This document shows, piece after piece, positions 55,271 to 64,000 of a DNA stretch of 64,000 bases. The position numbers and the translations under genes are program-made. The stretch's first letter is position 1; each line of letters opens with the position of its first letter. Origin of the DNA: Ruegeria sp. A3M17 (GTDB lineage Bacteria > Pseudomonadota > Alphaproteobacteria > Rhodobacterales > Rhodobacteraceae); NCBI RefSeq assembly GCF_003318255.1, contig NZ_QOCF01000023.1, forward strand, positions 1 through 64,000, written 5' to 3'. The notes under the pieces were generated by a model. That model saw only the letters and a list, made by a program, of their open reading frames with translations. It was not told the DNA's origin and did not search any database.

Positions 55271-56905
55271 TCAATGCCCGCCCAGCACACCCGTGCGGAC
55301 CGAGTAATCGACGGCCAGTTCGTAGTCCGGGTCATCGTCGCTATCGACCATAAGGTGGCCGGCCTTGTTCAGCAGTTTGTGGCAATCCCGGCTGAGGTGG
55401 CGCAGCATAACGCGTTTGCCTGCGGTCTCGTATTTGCCAGCGATGTTCTCGATGGCCTGCAGCGCGGATTGGTCCACGACCCGGCTTTCGGCAAAGTCCA
55501 CGATTACGGTGTCAGGGTCATTCTGAACATCGAACAGCTCGGTAAAACCATCGGATGAGCCAAAGAACAGCGGCCCCTGAATCTCATAGACCTTTGCACC
55601 TTCTTCCGTGGCAGACTCACGCGTGACGGCATGGATACGCTTGGCGTTATTCCAGGCATAGGCCAGCGCCGAGACAATCACACCGACAACCACCGCAACT
55701 GCAAGGTCCTCCATCACGGTGACAACGGTCACCAGAACGATAACGAACGCATCCATCAGGGGCACCTTGCGCATGATCTTGAACGAGTTCCAGGCAAAGG
55801 TTCCGATTACCACCATGAACATCACACCCACCAGCGCCGCCAGCGGAATCTGCTCAATCAGGGGTGAGGCAAACAGGATAAAGATTAACAGGAACAGCGC
55901 CGCAGCGATCCCAGCAATGCGTGTACGACCGCCCGATTTCACGTTGATCATCGACTGACCGATCATCGCACAACCGCCCATGCCGCCGAAGAATCCAGTC
56001 GCCACATTGGACACACCCTGCGCAATGCATTCTTGCGAGGCCCCTCCGCGCTTGCCGGTGATTTCACCAACGAGGTTCAGGGTCAGCAGGGATTCAATCA
56101 AGCCGATGGCGGCCAGAATGACAGCGTAAGGCAGGATGATCTCAAAGGTCTCCCAGTTCAGCGGCACCATCGGGATGTGGAATGCGGGCAGACCGCCCTC
56201 GATGGAGGCCAGATCGCCGACGCGCGGCACATCAAGACCAAAGCCAATCACCAGCGCGGCAACGACAAAGATACCGGCCAATGGCGCGGGCACGATCCGT
56301 GTAATCCGCGGCGTGACCCAGATCACGGCCATCGTCAGGGCGACCAGACCCAGCATCGTATACATCTGCAGACCCGAAAGCCATTCGCCACCACTTAAGC
56401 CGTGACCGGTGTTTTCCATAGTGCCCGGAACCTTGAACTGGCCCATCTGGGCCAGAAAAATCACGATCGCCAGACCATTCACAAAGCCCAGCATCACCGG
56501 ATGCGGCACCAGTCGGATGAACCGGCCCCAATGCATCGCGCCTGCAATGACCTGCAAAATGCCCATCAAAACCACAGTAGCGAACAGGTACTCGACCCCG
56601 TGTTCAGCTACCAACGCCACCATGACAACCGCCAGAGCGCCGGTCGCGCCGGAGATCATACCAGGTCGACCGCCGATCAGCGCCGTGATCAAACCCACCA
56701 TGAACGCGGCATACAACCCGACCAAAGGGTGCACACCTGCGACAAAGGCAAATGCTACCGCCTCGGGGACCAGCGCCAGCGCAACGGTCAAGCCAGACAA
56801 CAGCTCAATCCGCAAGCGCGAGACCGTCAGCCCCTCATCCGGCATCCAGCGGAGATCGGGTTTGGCTATACGATTGGCAAAGCTTGCCAGCATGGCTCGG
56901 GGCAT
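55271..56905 (-). CDS. SulP-family inorganic anion transporter with STAS domain
   Basis: The 544-residue inner-membrane transporter has about ten to twelve membrane segments (about residues 30-420), the SulP motifs FVAGVHPLVGLY, GLIESLLTLNLVGEITG and GGMGGCAMIGQSMIN, and a C-terminal cytoplasmic STAS domain (about 430-540, with VIVDFAESRVVDQSAL). SulP proteins move sulfate, bicarbonate or related anions. The substrate cannot be told from sequence. AGGACG precedes ATG 56905. Confidence 0.92.
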   Translation of the reverse strand: MPRAMLASFANRIAKPDLRWMPDEGLTVSRLRIELLSGLTVALALVPEAVAFAFVAGVHPLVGLYAAFMVGLITALIGGRPGMISGATGALAVVMVALVAEHGVEYLFATVVLMGILQVIAGAMHWGRFIRLVPHPVMLGFVNGLAIVIFLAQMGQFKVPGTMENTGHGLSGGEWLSGLQMYTMLGLVALTMAVIWVTPRITRIVPAPLAGIFVVAALVIGFGLDVPRVGDLASIEGGLPAFHIPMVPLNWETFEIILPYAVILAAIGLIESLLTLNLVGEITGKRGGASQECIAQGVSNVATGFFGGMGGCAMIGQSMINVKSGGRTRIAGIAAALFLLIFILFASPLIEQIPLAALVGVMFMVVIGTFAWNSFKIMRKVPLMDAFVIVLVTVVTVMEDLAVAVVVGVIVSALAYAWNNAKRIHAVTRESATEEGAKVYEIQGPLFFGSSDGFTELFDVQNDPDTVIVDFAESRVVDQSALQAIENIAGKYETAGKRVMLRHLSRDCHKLLNKAGHLMVDSDDDPDYELAVDYSVRTGVLGGH

Positions 56906-57105
56906 GAGACGTCCTGTGGGGTTGTTTGTTCGCGCGAAAGATGCCTTTTACCTGTCATATCTGACATTAGATACTGCACCCAGCGGGACCCTGATATGCG
57001 CAAACCGCATAGCTGGCAAGCAAGTTACACAAACCCTTGAAGCCACTTGCCAAACCCGCGGCTGCCACGCAGAACTCTTTATACAGTTTTTCACGGAGAG
57101 CAGCC

Positions 57106-57978
57106 ATGACCCAGACCAAAATCGCCATCATCGGCGGATCAGGCATTTACGACATCGACGGTTTGGAAAATGCCGAATGGGTCACAGTCGAAACGCCATG
57201 GGGCGATCCTTCGGATCAGATCCTGACCGGATCGCTGAACGGTGTGGACATGGCGTTCCTTCCCCGTCACGGGCGTGGTCACATCCATTCCCCGACTGAC
57301 GTTCCTTACCGCGCCAATATTGACGCGTTGAAACGGCTTGGTGTGACTGACGTGATCTCAGTCTCGGCCTGCGGATCGTTTCGCGAGCACATGGCGCCGG
57401 GCGATTTCGTGATCGTCGATCAGTTCATCGACCGGACGTTTGCGCGCGAGAAGAGCTTTTTTGGCACCGGCTGCGTAGCCCACGTCAGCGTTGCACACCC
57501 CACCTGCCCGCGCCTCTCGGATGCCTGTGAATCTGCCGGCAAAGCAGCAGGCATCACCATTCATCGCGGCGGTACGTACTTGGCAATGGAGGGGCCACAG
57601 TTCTCGACACTCGCGGAATCCAAGATGTACCGCGAACACTGGGGCTGCGACGTGATAGGCATGACCAACATGCCCGAGGCCAAACTCGCCCGCGAGGCCG
57701 AGCTTTGCTATGCCTCGATCGCGATGGTCACCGACTACGACAGCTGGCATCCAGACCACGGCGAGGTGGACGTCACCTCCATCATCGCCACGCTGACCGG
57801 CAATGCCGAAAAAGGCAGGGCACTTGTCAAAGGTCTGCCCGATCTGCTGGGCGCTGATCGCGCGCCCTGCCCTCATGGCTGCGACCGGGCGTTGGAATAT
57901 GCCATCCTGACCGCGCCGGAAAAGCGTGATCCGACCGTGTTGGCGAAACTGGATGCTGTTGCTGGTCGGATTCTCTGA
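57106..57978 (+). CDS. mtnP: S-methyl-5'-thioadenosine phosphorylase
   Basis: MtnP phosphorolyses methylthioadenosine to adenine and methylthioribose 1-phosphate in methionine salvage. The 290 residues have GGSGIYD (10-16), RHGRGH (54-59), the SACGSFREHM block and MEGPQFST near the middle, all typical of the MTAP group. ATG 57106 is chosen with GGAGAG upstream; the longer reading adds unrelated residues. The adenine product could be used by apt, which lies 3 kb downstream in the same direction. Confidence 0.95.
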   Translation: MTQTKIAIIGGSGIYDIDGLENAEWVTVETPWGDPSDQILTGSLNGVDMAFLPRHGRGHIHSPTDVPYRANIDALKRLGVTDVISVSACGSFREHMAPGDFVIVDQFIDRTFAREKSFFGTGCVAHVSVAHPTCPRLSDACESAGKAAGITIHRGGTYLAMEGPQFSTLAESKMYREHWGCDVIGMTNMPEAKLAREAELCYASIAMVTDYDSWHPDHGEVDVTSIIATLTGNAEKGRALVKGLPDLLGADRAPCPHGCDRALEYAILTAPEKRDPTVLAKLDAVAGRIL

Positions 57979-57987
57979 CCGGCAACC

Positions 57988-58854
57988 TTAGTTGGCTTGC
58001 AGGGACTGTTGAACCTGATCCCACAATCCGTGCGACCAGAGGTCGTTATGGGAGCCGTTCGGGATGACATAGATCTGCGCGGTATCCCCGGCCATCGCGG
58101 CCAAAGCTTCACCATGATGCAGTGGAACTGTTTCATCCTCGGTCCCGTGGAAGATCAAAGTCGGAACGGTGACGTTCTCAATCAAGTCGCGAGTCGCGAA
58201 CTGATCCCGCATCAGGGCATGCACAGGTAGCCAGGGATATCTTTCCGCCGCGACGTCCACCGTGGCCGTAAAGGGTGCCTCAAGCACCAGCAGTTGTGCA
58301 TTTGGGCGTTGTTCAGCCACGGCGGTCGCAACGGCTGTTCCAAGACTTTGGCCGTGCAACACAACGCCCGCGCCTTGGCGGTCCAGCTGGTCATACATCT
58401 GGATGCCGTCGGAAATCAGCGCCATCTCGGACGGTTCGCCCTCGCTGCCCGGATACCCACGATAGCTGGGGGCCAGCAGGCCGAAGCCGCTGTTGAGGAT
58501 ATCTCTCATCCGGTCGACCCGGTCGCCCAGATTGCCCGATTGGCCATGAAAGAACAAAACCGTCGGCGCATCATCGGTCGCGGGTGGGGCGGACCACGCG
58601 GTCAACCTGACGCCATCGGACATCGTAAGGGAAACGGTCTCGACATCGGCCAGGCCGATCGAATTGGGTGCGGGCAACTTGCCATCTGGTTTGAACAAAA
58701 GCGATTGCTGGTTCACATACATATACCCCACGATGCCCGCATAGATCACCGCGAGGACCGGAACCAAGAGGATCAGCGCGCCCTTTACGCGGGCAAGCCG
58801 CGAGTGGCTGGTTTCAGGTGCCGCGTTGGCGCGTGTTTGATCTGTTTGAACCAT
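57988..58854 (-). CDS. Membrane-anchored alpha/beta hydrolase (Bem46/ABHD17-like)
   Basis: The 288-residue protein has one N-terminal membrane segment (ALILLVPVLAVIYAGIVGYMYV, about residues 25-47) and a hydrolase domain with the HGQSGN oxyanion loop, the nucleophile elbow HGQSLGTAVA, the acid in HGTEDETVP and the base His in NGSHNDLW. The overall arrangement is that of the Bem46/ABHD17 group. GGAGAGG lies upstream of ATG 58854. The substrate is unknown. It converges on mtnP. Confidence 0.88.
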   Translation of the reverse strand: MVQTDQTRANAAPETSHSRLARVKGALILLVPVLAVIYAGIVGYMYVNQQSLLFKPDGKLPAPNSIGLADVETVSLTMSDGVRLTAWSAPPATDDAPTVLFFHGQSGNLGDRVDRMRDILNSGFGLLAPSYRGYPGSEGEPSEMALISDGIQMYDQLDRQGAGVVLHGQSLGTAVATAVAEQRPNAQLLVLEAPFTATVDVAAERYPWLPVHALMRDQFATRDLIENVTVPTLIFHGTEDETVPLHHGEALAAMAGDTAQIYVIPNGSHNDLWSHGLWDQVQQSLQAN

Positions 58855-59066
58855 CGGCCTCTCCGAAGTGTTGCGTCCGATCCAAGGTCGGTGGCCCAAG
58901 GAACCGTTTCAAGCCGCGCGGGCTACACTTAATCCAATCTTAAAACTTGTTGCCGCATTGCACGGCCCCGGCTCTTTTTTGCCCTTCATCTTGAAAAATC
59001 GCCTGTACTGCACCGATGTGTGTTTCGCACGGCACCGTCAGAACGCTGGCGAAACAGAGGGATAGC

Positions 59067-60083
59067 ATGAAGCGACTTGAGGCATTGGACGCAGCCCGGT
59101 TTCTGGCGTTTTGCGGAATGGTTCTGGTGAATTTCCGCATCGCCGCTCAGATCGCCCCTGGCAATGACTGGGCCTCGACCCTGATCGATTTGCTGGAAGG
59201 CCGCGCCGCCGCTTTGTTCGTCATCCTGGCCGGTATCGGAATTGGGTTGTCTTCTGTTTCAGCGCCGGTGTTGCTGCGGCGCGCGGTGTTTCTGTTCGCG
59301 CTCGGTCTGATCAACATGACCGTATTTGACGCCGATATCCTGCATTTCTACGCGGTGTACTTCGTTGTTGGTGCAGCTTTCCTGACGGCACCGACCCGCG
59401 CATTGTGGCTGGGTTCAGTTGGGGTGGTGGCACTGGCTGTCCTCGCCGTCATGATTTTCAACTACGACCTTGGCTGGGACTGGGAAACGCTGACATACAC
59501 CGACCTTTGGACCCTGCCCGGTTTTTTGCGCAACCTGTTATTCAACGGCTGGCACCCGGTCTTTCCCTGGGCGGCGTTCCTATTGATCGGAATGGCCATT
59601 GGACGGTCAGAACTGCACACGATCTGCATTCAACACAGGCTGATCATGTGGGGGTTCGGAGCTGCCGTATTTGCCCTATTCCCGCAGATGTTGGCCTCGG
59701 ACCCTGATCTGGTGATCTATCTGGGATCCGCGTCCATCCCACCGGGACCGTTCTACATTATTGCCGGAACCGGCTCGGCTTGCGTGGTGATCGGATTGCT
59801 GCTGAAGCTGTGGCCCAAAATCGAAAGGTTGCACATCAGCCCCGCCCTGACCGCGCCCGGCCGGCAAAGCCTGACGCTTTATATGGCCCACATCCTGATC
59901 GGTATGGGCATACTGGAGGAGGCCGGGTTGCTGAACGGGTCACTGAACGCCCCGCAGATCGCGGGTTACGCTGTTGCGTTCTGTGCCGCGTCCTCGGTCT
60001 TTGCCCTATTGTGGTCCCGCAAATTCAAACGCGGTCCGCTTGAGGCGCTTATGCGCCTGACAACGCAACCACGCAGGGCTTGA
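59067..60083 (+). CDS. DUF418/acyltransferase-like polytopic membrane protein
   Basis: The 338 residues have about eight to ten hydrophobic segments. The N-terminus KRLEALDAARFLAFCGMVLVN matches the start of the DUF418 and heparan-alpha-glucosaminide acyltransferase-like proteins (R-x-x-x-L-D-x-R-G), and LTLYMAHILIGMGIL is the later conserved block. The function is unknown. AGAGGGATAGC precedes ATG 59067. It is divergent from the Bem46-like hydrolase by 212 bp, with nothing else recognised in the gap. Confidence 0.82.
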   Translation: MKRLEALDAARFLAFCGMVLVNFRIAAQIAPGNDWASTLIDLLEGRAAALFVILAGIGIGLSSVSAPVLLRRAVFLFALGLINMTVFDADILHFYAVYFVVGAAFLTAPTRALWLGSVGVVALAVLAVMIFNYDLGWDWETLTYTDLWTLPGFLRNLLFNGWHPVFPWAAFLLIGMAIGRSELHTICIQHRLIMWGFGAAVFALFPQMLASDPDLVIYLGSASIPPGPFYIIAGTGSACVVIGLLLKLWPKIERLHISPALTAPGRQSLTLYMAHILIGMGILEEAGLLNGSLNAPQIAGYAVAFCAASSVFALLWSRKFKRGPLEALMRLTTQPRRA

Positions 60084-60134
60084 CCTTGCGCGCTGGTCCG
60101 GGCTTGCTGCGTAAAACGCATTACAGGATTTCCG

Positions 60135-60764
60135 ATGTCCCATGACCTTTGGCTCGCCTTTGTCGCTGCATCTACCGCCCTACTATTGATCCCAGGCCCA
60201 ACGGTCTTGCTGGTGCTCAGCTATGCCCTGTCCAAGGGGCGCAGCGTGGCTGTCGCCTCGGCGACGGGTGTAGCTGTTGGAGATCTGGTGGCTATGACGG
60301 CCTCTCTTTTGGGGCTTGGCGCGCTGGTCCTGGCCTCGGCTACCCTTTTCACGGCCCTCAAATGGGTCGGTGCCGCCTATTTGGTCTGGCTGGGGATCAA
60401 ACTGTTGCGCAGCGCGCCACCAGGCGGGCTTGAGACCGTGGACACCGGGCGCAATGTCACCGCACACAGCGTTTTTGGCCATGCTGCCGCCGTCACCGCG
60501 TTGAACCCGAAATCCATCGCGTTTTTTATTGCTTTCGTTCCTCAGTTTCTGCGCCCGGCTGACCCGCTCGGACCGCAATTTGCTATCCTGATCGCAACCT
60601 TCGTGGGGCTGGCATGGCTAAATTCGCTGGCATACGCCCTTTTGGCGGACCACCTGCGCCAGATGATCGGCCGTTCAGGCGTCATCACTGCGATGACCCG
60701 GTTCGGAGGGCTGGCATTAATCGGGATGGGAGTGGCCACGGCTGTCCTGCGCCGCCCGGCCTGA
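60135..60764 (+). CDS. LysE/RhtB-family amino acid exporter
   Basis: The 209-residue inner-membrane protein has the LysE-family start (LWLAFVAASTALLLIPGPTVLLVLSYALSKGRS), five to six hydrophobic segments and the conserved NPKSIAFFIAFVPQFL. Such proteins export amino acids or homoserine lactones. The substrate is unknown. AGGA precedes the ATG. The RHH gene on the other strand ends 4 bp away, and a hairpin covers both stop codons. Confidence 0.9.
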   Translation: MSHDLWLAFVAASTALLLIPGPTVLLVLSYALSKGRSVAVASATGVAVGDLVAMTASLLGLGALVLASATLFTALKWVGAAYLVWLGIKLLRSAPPGGLETVDTGRNVTAHSVFGHAAAVTALNPKSIAFFIAFVPQFLRPADPLGPQFAILIATFVGLAWLNSLAYALLADHLRQMIGRSGVITAMTRFGGLALIGMGVATAVLRRPA

Positions 60765-60777
60765 GGGCTCAGCCCTC
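60763..60777. terminator. Small hairpin covering two convergent stop codons
   Basis: GAGGGC at 60763-60768 pairs with GCCCTC at 60772-60777 across 3 nt. The LysE stop (60762-60764) and the RHH stop (60769-60771) both touch it. There is no T-run. Confidence 0.35.
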
Positions 60778-60957
60778 TGCGTGTTCCTTCATGAAACCGC
60801 GAATGAACCGCCGGATTTCTCGCGCGGCCGACGTGTCCAATTCTTTGCACAGCTGAACAAACTCGTCCCGTTCATCCTTGTCCAGCCGCAGGACCAACTG
60901 ACTGTTTTTCTTGGTTGAAATCTTACCGTCTTTCGTTCTCACGCGTCCCATTCCCAT
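60769..60957 (-). CDS. Small ribbon-helix-helix-like protein
   Basis: The 62-residue basic protein has a strand (SQLVLRLDKDERDEFV) followed by two helices (EFVQLCKELDTSAAREIRRFIRGFMKEH), the ribbon-helix-helix layout of CopG/Arc-type DNA-binding proteins. ATG 60957 (MGMGRVR) is chosen; a second ATG at 60951 is also possible. No toxin partner is adjacent, so it is not called an antitoxin. It is divergent from apt, with about 290 bp between starts. Confidence 0.7.
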   Translation of the reverse strand: MGMGRVRTKDGKISTKKNSQLVLRLDKDERDEFVQLCKELDTSAAREIRRFIRGFMKEHAEG

Positions 60958-61250
60958 CAAAATCGCAGACCTACAAGATAGTCTTTGTATATACTTCGCA
61001 TAGAATTTGTATTTCACGAGCACCTAACAACAAAAGAAGATTATGGCAACGAACCTTCATGTCGCTCAAGCGATTTTTTCAAAAGATCTGGGCAAGGTGC
61101 ACAAACCATATCTGACGCGGCCGGTCGATGCACTGTATCGCGATTACCGCCAGTCGAAACGCCGCACGCCTGGGGCGGCAATCTTTCCTTGCATGACTCA
61201 CAGCAATGGGCCAAACAGCCCAGCGTGTTTTGACGCCAGAGGGGATGGCC
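60958..61250. other. Intergenic stretch between the RHH gene and apt
   Basis: This 293-bp gap holds no confident gene. The left half is AT-rich and probably carries the divergent promoters, but no convincing -35/-10 pair was found. A frame from 61043 (MATNLHVAQAIFS, with AGAAG before it) runs 88 codons into apt. It might encode a short peptide or an upstream regulatory frame, but the evidence is weak. Confidence 0.4.
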
Positions 61251-61790
61251 ATGTCCAGAAACAAGTCGGTCAAAGATTACATTCGGACCATCGTGGATTT
61301 CCCACATGAAGGGATCATGTTCCGGGACGTCACGACCCTGTTCGCGGATCCGCGCGGTTTCCGTATGGCGATTGATCAAATGCTGCACCCCTATGCCGGC
61401 GAACGCATCGACAAAGTCGTTGGCCTCGAGGCGCGCGGCTTTATCCTTGGCGGCGCCATCGCACACCAGCTAAGCGTCGGTTTCGTGCCCATCCGCAAAA
61501 AGGGCAAGCTGCCGGGAACTACGATCAGCCAAGACTACAAGCTTGAATACGGCGAGGCGATTGTCGAAATCCACGACGACGCCATCCAACCGGGTGAAAA
61601 AATCCTCGTCGTCGATGATCTGCTGGCGACAGGTGGCACCGCTGCAGCGGGCATCAAACTGATCGAGCGGTTGGGGGGCGAGATCGTCTCATGCTCGTTC
61701 ATTATCGACTTGCCAGAGTTAGGCGGGCGCAAGGCATTGGAAGACATGGGGATGGATGTCCACGTCCTGTGCGAATTCGAAGGCCTCTGA
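61251..61790 (+). CDS. apt: Adenine phosphoribosyltransferase
   Basis: Apt joins adenine to PRPP to make AMP, recycling adenine from MtnP and other reactions. The 179 residues include the N-terminal [13 protein letters not shown] stretch, GLEARGF (58-64) and the PRPP loop [10 protein letters not shown] (121-130). ATG 61251 follows GAGGGG by six bases; ATG codons at 61206 and 61245 are less well placed. A strong intrinsic terminator follows. Confidence 0.96.
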   Translation: MSRNKSVKDYIRTIVDFPHEGIMFRDVTTLFADPRGFRMAIDQMLHPYAGERIDKVVGLEARGFILGGAIAHQLSVGFVPIRKKGKLPGTTISQDYKLEYGEAIVEIHDDAIQPGEKILVVDDLLATGGTAAAGIKLIERLGGEIVSCSFIIDLPELGGRKALEDMGMDVHVLCEFEGL

Positions 61791-61828
61791 CGTCCCGCGC
61801 AATCACAAATTCGTGAGTGGAAATCTGG

Positions 61829-61855
61829 AACCGCGCTGGCCTAGCGCGGTTTTTT
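61829..61855 (+). terminator. Intrinsic terminator of apt
   Basis: AACCGCGCT at 61829-61837 pairs with AGCGCGGTT at 61843-61851 across GGCCT and is followed by a T-run to 61855. It lies 39 nt after the apt stop. Confidence 0.9.
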
Positions 61856-61960
61856 ATTGGATCAACCCGAACTTATCGGCACAAACAGTGATCTCTTTTC
61901 AGTGATGCAGCGTACCCCGGTTGATGCCACCAAGGGCATTTCAATTAGGGAAATCATACC

Positions 61961-62443
61961 ATGTTTCGCAATCTCGCAATTGCCGGTGTCGCAAGCCTTT
62001 TCGTCTCAACTGCGGCTTATGCTGATGGCCATTCCAAAGATATCGTCGACACCGCCGTCGGCGCAGGCAGCTTTGAGACTCTTGTCGCAGCTGTTCAGGC
62101 CGCAGAGCTGGTTGATACGTTGAAAGGCGAAGGTCCCTTCACCGTTTTCGCTCCCACGGATGAGGCGTTTGCCGCCCTACCCGAAGGCACAGTCGAGACC
62201 CTTTTGAAGCCCGAGAACAAGGATCAGCTGGTTGCAATCCTGACCTATCATGTGGTGCCCGGAAAAGTGATGTCAGGCGATCTGTCCGATGACATGACGG
62301 CCGCGACCGTTCAGGGTGGAGAAATCAAGATTGACCTGGACAACGGCGTAATGATCAACGACGCCAACGTTGTGCAGGCAGATATCGAGACGTCGAACGG
62401 CGTCATCCACGTGATTGATAAGGTTATTCTGCCTGGATCGTAA
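61961..62443 (+). CDS. Secreted fasciclin-domain protein
   Basis: The 160-residue protein has a signal peptide ([21 protein letters not shown], then DGHSKD) and a single FAS1 domain: [22 protein letters not shown], the [17 protein letters not shown] box and the YHVVPGKV block, ending with [14 protein letters not shown]1 proteins mediate adhesion in exported or surface complexes; bacterial single-domain forms have no agreed role. AGGGA precedes the ATG. It is probably a monocistronic unit. Confidence 0.93.
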   Translation: MFRNLAIAGVASLFVSTAAYADGHSKDIVDTAVGAGSFETLVAAVQAAELVDTLKGEGPFTVFAPTDEAFAALPEGTVETLLKPENKDQLVAILTYHVVPGKVMSGDLSDDMTAATVQGGEIKIDLDNGVMINDANVVQADIETSNGVIHVIDKVILPGS

Positions 62444-62447
62444 TATC

Positions 62448-62478
62448 GGCGCGCGGCCCATGCGAAGTGGGTCGCGCC
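62448..62478. terminator. Stop-straddling hairpin at the fasciclin/GlcD-like junction
   Basis: GGCGCG at 62448-62453 pairs with CGCGCC at 62473-62478, and GCCCA (62456-62460) pairs with TGGGT (62468-62472) with one G-T pair and a 2-nt bulge; the loop is 7 nt. The stop of the GlcD-like gene begins at the last base. No T-run. Confidence 0.4.
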
Positions 62479-63893
62479 TACGCCTTTAGCACGGCCCCTG
62501 GATTCATGATCCCCTTTGGATCAAGGGCAGCTTTGATCGCACGCATCGCAGATAGCTTTACCGGATCGCCATAGCTCTCCAAGTCATCCGTTTTCAAACG
62601 GCCTATGCCGTGCTCGGCGCTGATCGACCCACCGAACTCATGCACCAAATCATGCACCGCGCGCTTTACACTATGCCGCTGGGCATCATATTCCGCGCGG
62701 CTGTGCCCCTGCGGCGGAAACACGTTGTAGTGCAGATTGCCGTCGCCCAAATGCCCGAAGCAATTGATACGGAATGTCCCCAACGCATTCACCAACTCGG
62801 ACCCACGCCGGATAAACGCGGGGATATCCGAAATCGGGACCGAGATATCATGGCTTGAGACCGAACCGATCAACCGATTGGCCTCAGGGATCTGCTCACG
62901 CACCGCCCAAAGTTCCATTCGTTGCGCTTCGCTTTGAGCTATGACCGCATCATCTACTAGCCCGCGCGCTTCTGCAGCCTCGAACAACTCCATCAGCGCA
63001 TCTGACGGTGACGCACCGCCGGAAAGTCCCAACTCCACCAGCACCATCCAATCGGGCTGGACGTCAAAGGGCTGGCGGATATTGGGCAAAACCTCGGACA
63101 GGAACTGCAGACCTTGCTTGTGGATCAGTTCAAAGGTGCTGACCCCCTCGCCCACATGATCGCGGGCCAGCGCCAGCAGATCAATGGCAGCCTCAGGCGA
63201 GGCCACCCGGAACATCGCAGTGCCGGTTTCCCCCGGACGTGGGGACAGTTTCAAAGACGCTGCGGTAATGATCCCTAGCGTACCTTCTGCTCCGATCAGT
63301 AGGTTGCGCAGATCGTACCCGGTATTGTCCTTACGCAAACGGCTCAGACCGTGCCAGATCTCACCATTTGGCAAAACCGCCTCAAGCCCCAAGCACAAAT
63401 CACGCGCATTGCCGTAGCGCAGGACATTAACCCCACCCGCATTCGTCGCAAGATTGCCGCCGATCCGGCACGATCCCTGTGCAGCCAGCGCAAGGGGAAA
63501 CAGCCGATCCGCCTCTTCCGCAGCAGCCTGAACATCGGCCAAAATGGCACCGGCCTCGGCGATCAGAATATTCTCGGCCGGATAAACCGCCCGGATGGCT
63601 GACATCCGTTCCAAAGAAATCAGCAAAGGGGCCGGACCATCGGTCATCACCTGCCCGCCGACCAGTCCGGTCCCGCCGCCATAAGGCACGATGGGAACCG
63701 ACGCGCCCGAGGCGAGCTGAACGAGCGTCGAAACCTGTTCTACCGACCTCGGCAGGGCCAGAACGCCCACATGGCCCGCAAACCTGCGGCGCGGCTCTTC
63801 TAGATATCGTGCCGCGACGGGGTGCAGAACATCATCGCCCAAGGCAGAGCGGATCGACTGGGCAAAAGTATCATCGGCAGGGTTCAGTTTCAT
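62478..63893 (-). CDS. FAD-linked 2-hydroxyacid oxidase/dehydrogenase (GlcD/D-2-hydroxyglutarate dehydrogenase-like)
   Basis: The 471-residue flavoprotein has the FAD-binding PCMH domain (VPIVPYGGGTGLVGGQV near residues 67-83, GGNLATNAGGVNVLRYGN in the middle) and the C-terminal FAD-linked oxidase domain with NCFGHLGDGNLHYN and SAEHGIGRLK. It oxidises a D-2-hydroxyacid such as D-lactate, glycolate or D-2-hydroxyglutarate. GlcE and GlcF partners are not adjacent, which favours a single-subunit D-2-hydroxyglutarate or D-lactate dehydrogenase over glycolate oxidase. AAGG lies before the ATG. Confidence 0.9.
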   Translation of the reverse strand: MKLNPADDTFAQSIRSALGDDVLHPVAARYLEEPRRRFAGHVGVLALPRSVEQVSTLVQLASGASVPIVPYGGGTGLVGGQVMTDGPAPLLISLERMSAIRAVYPAENILIAEAGAILADVQAAAEEADRLFPLALAAQGSCRIGGNLATNAGGVNVLRYGNARDLCLGLEAVLPNGEIWHGLSRLRKDNTGYDLRNLLIGAEGTLGIITAASLKLSPRPGETGTAMFRVASPEAAIDLLALARDHVGEGVSTFELIHKQGLQFLSEVLPNIRQPFDVQPDWMVLVELGLSGGASPSDALMELFEAAEARGLVDDAVIAQSEAQRMELWAVREQIPEANRLIGSVSSHDISVPISDIPAFIRRGSELVNALGTFRINCFGHLGDGNLHYNVFPPQGHSRAEYDAQRHSVKRAVHDLVHEFGGSISAEHGIGRLKTDDLESYGDPVKLSAMRAIKAALDPKGIMNPGAVLKA

Positions 63894-63931
63894 ACCCTTT
63901 CCTTGCCCAAGTCGTGACGTCCCGACAAGCC

Positions 63932-64000
63932 TTATTCCAGTTCGATAAGGTATTGCGGCTCAAGCACCACGACCGTCGGGCGATCAGGTAACGTGCGCAG
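63932..64000 (-). CDS. C-terminal end of an unidentified protein (runs off the window)
   Basis: Reading leftward from the window edge, 22 codons end at a TAA (complement of 63932-63934). The last residues are LRTLPDRPTVVVL followed by EPQYLIELE. Codon use fits a real gene. It ends 38 bp before the GlcD-like start and runs in the same direction. Too short to name. Confidence 0.5.
   Translation of the reverse strand: MRTLPDRPTVVVLEPQYLIELE

Noticed and set aside
60769-60957. Antitoxin of a toxin-antitoxin pair
   Set aside because: The protein looks like a ribbon-helix-helix protein, but no toxin-sized partner gene is adjacent.
1-64000. CRISPR array, tRNA or rRNA genes
   Set aside because: No regularly spaced direct repeats and no cloverleaf or rRNA-like stretch were seen by eye; gene spacing leaves little room for them.

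Overview
The window looks like chromosomal DNA of a marine-type alphaproteobacterium of the family Rhodobacteraceae (Roseobacter group). The evidence is the high GC content and codon use, a gcrA cell-cycle regulator, an Entner-Doudoroff operon zwf-edd-eda, ptsP next to lysC, and many Rhodobacteraceae-style small conserved proteins. No rRNA, tRNA or CRISPR array was recognised. Nearly all of the window is densely packed core or near-core genome.

Layout. 1-4230 is an accessory edge. It holds the 3' part of an IS5-family insertion sequence, an AT-rich C-terminal remnant of a probable P-loop ATPase cut by that element, lepA, and a frameshifted alphaproteobacterial protein gene. 4390-8740 carries a LysR regulator, a low-molecular-weight phosphatase and a sirtuin with starts 28 bp apart, an HdeD-like membrane protein and a PCuAC copper chaperone pair. 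8860-15190 has rpmB, an alpha/beta hydrolase, a Hint-domain protein, meaB and hrpB. 15300-21600 has a Nudix hydrolase, a PiT phosphate transporter, a PanE-like reductase, a pirin, a PhyH dioxygenase, and a pair made of a Tat-exported intradiol-dioxygenase-like protein and a membrane haem protein. 21600-29000 has argD-argF plus a CHMI-like isomerase, two permeases, an orphan ABC-2 permease and gcrA.

29000-42800 has a DUF2235 hydrolase overlapping an orphan CoxL-like molybdenum hydroxylase subunit, a dienelactone hydrolase, valS, a BenE transporter, a crotonase/VOC pair, an SMP-30-like protein and two aminotransferases. 42800-50400 holds eda, edd and zwf as a tight operon with a LacI/GntR-like palindrome upstream, then ptsP and lysC. 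50500-64000 has small enzymes, a SulP transporter, mtnP and apt (both serving adenine salvage), a LysE exporter, a fasciclin protein and a GlcD-like flavoprotein. The end of one more gene runs off the right edge.

No clearly new multi-gene system was found. The observations most worth checking are the Tat-exported dioxygenase-like protein with its H-X13-H membrane partner, the orphan CoxL/DUF2235 overlap, the operator-like palindrome before zwf, the IS-truncated ATPase, and repeated stop-codon-straddling hairpins and 4-nt tail-to-tail stop overlaps. Family assignments rest on reading motifs by eye, without database searches. Start codons were chosen by ribosome binding site and expected N-terminus, so many differ from the longest possible ORF.
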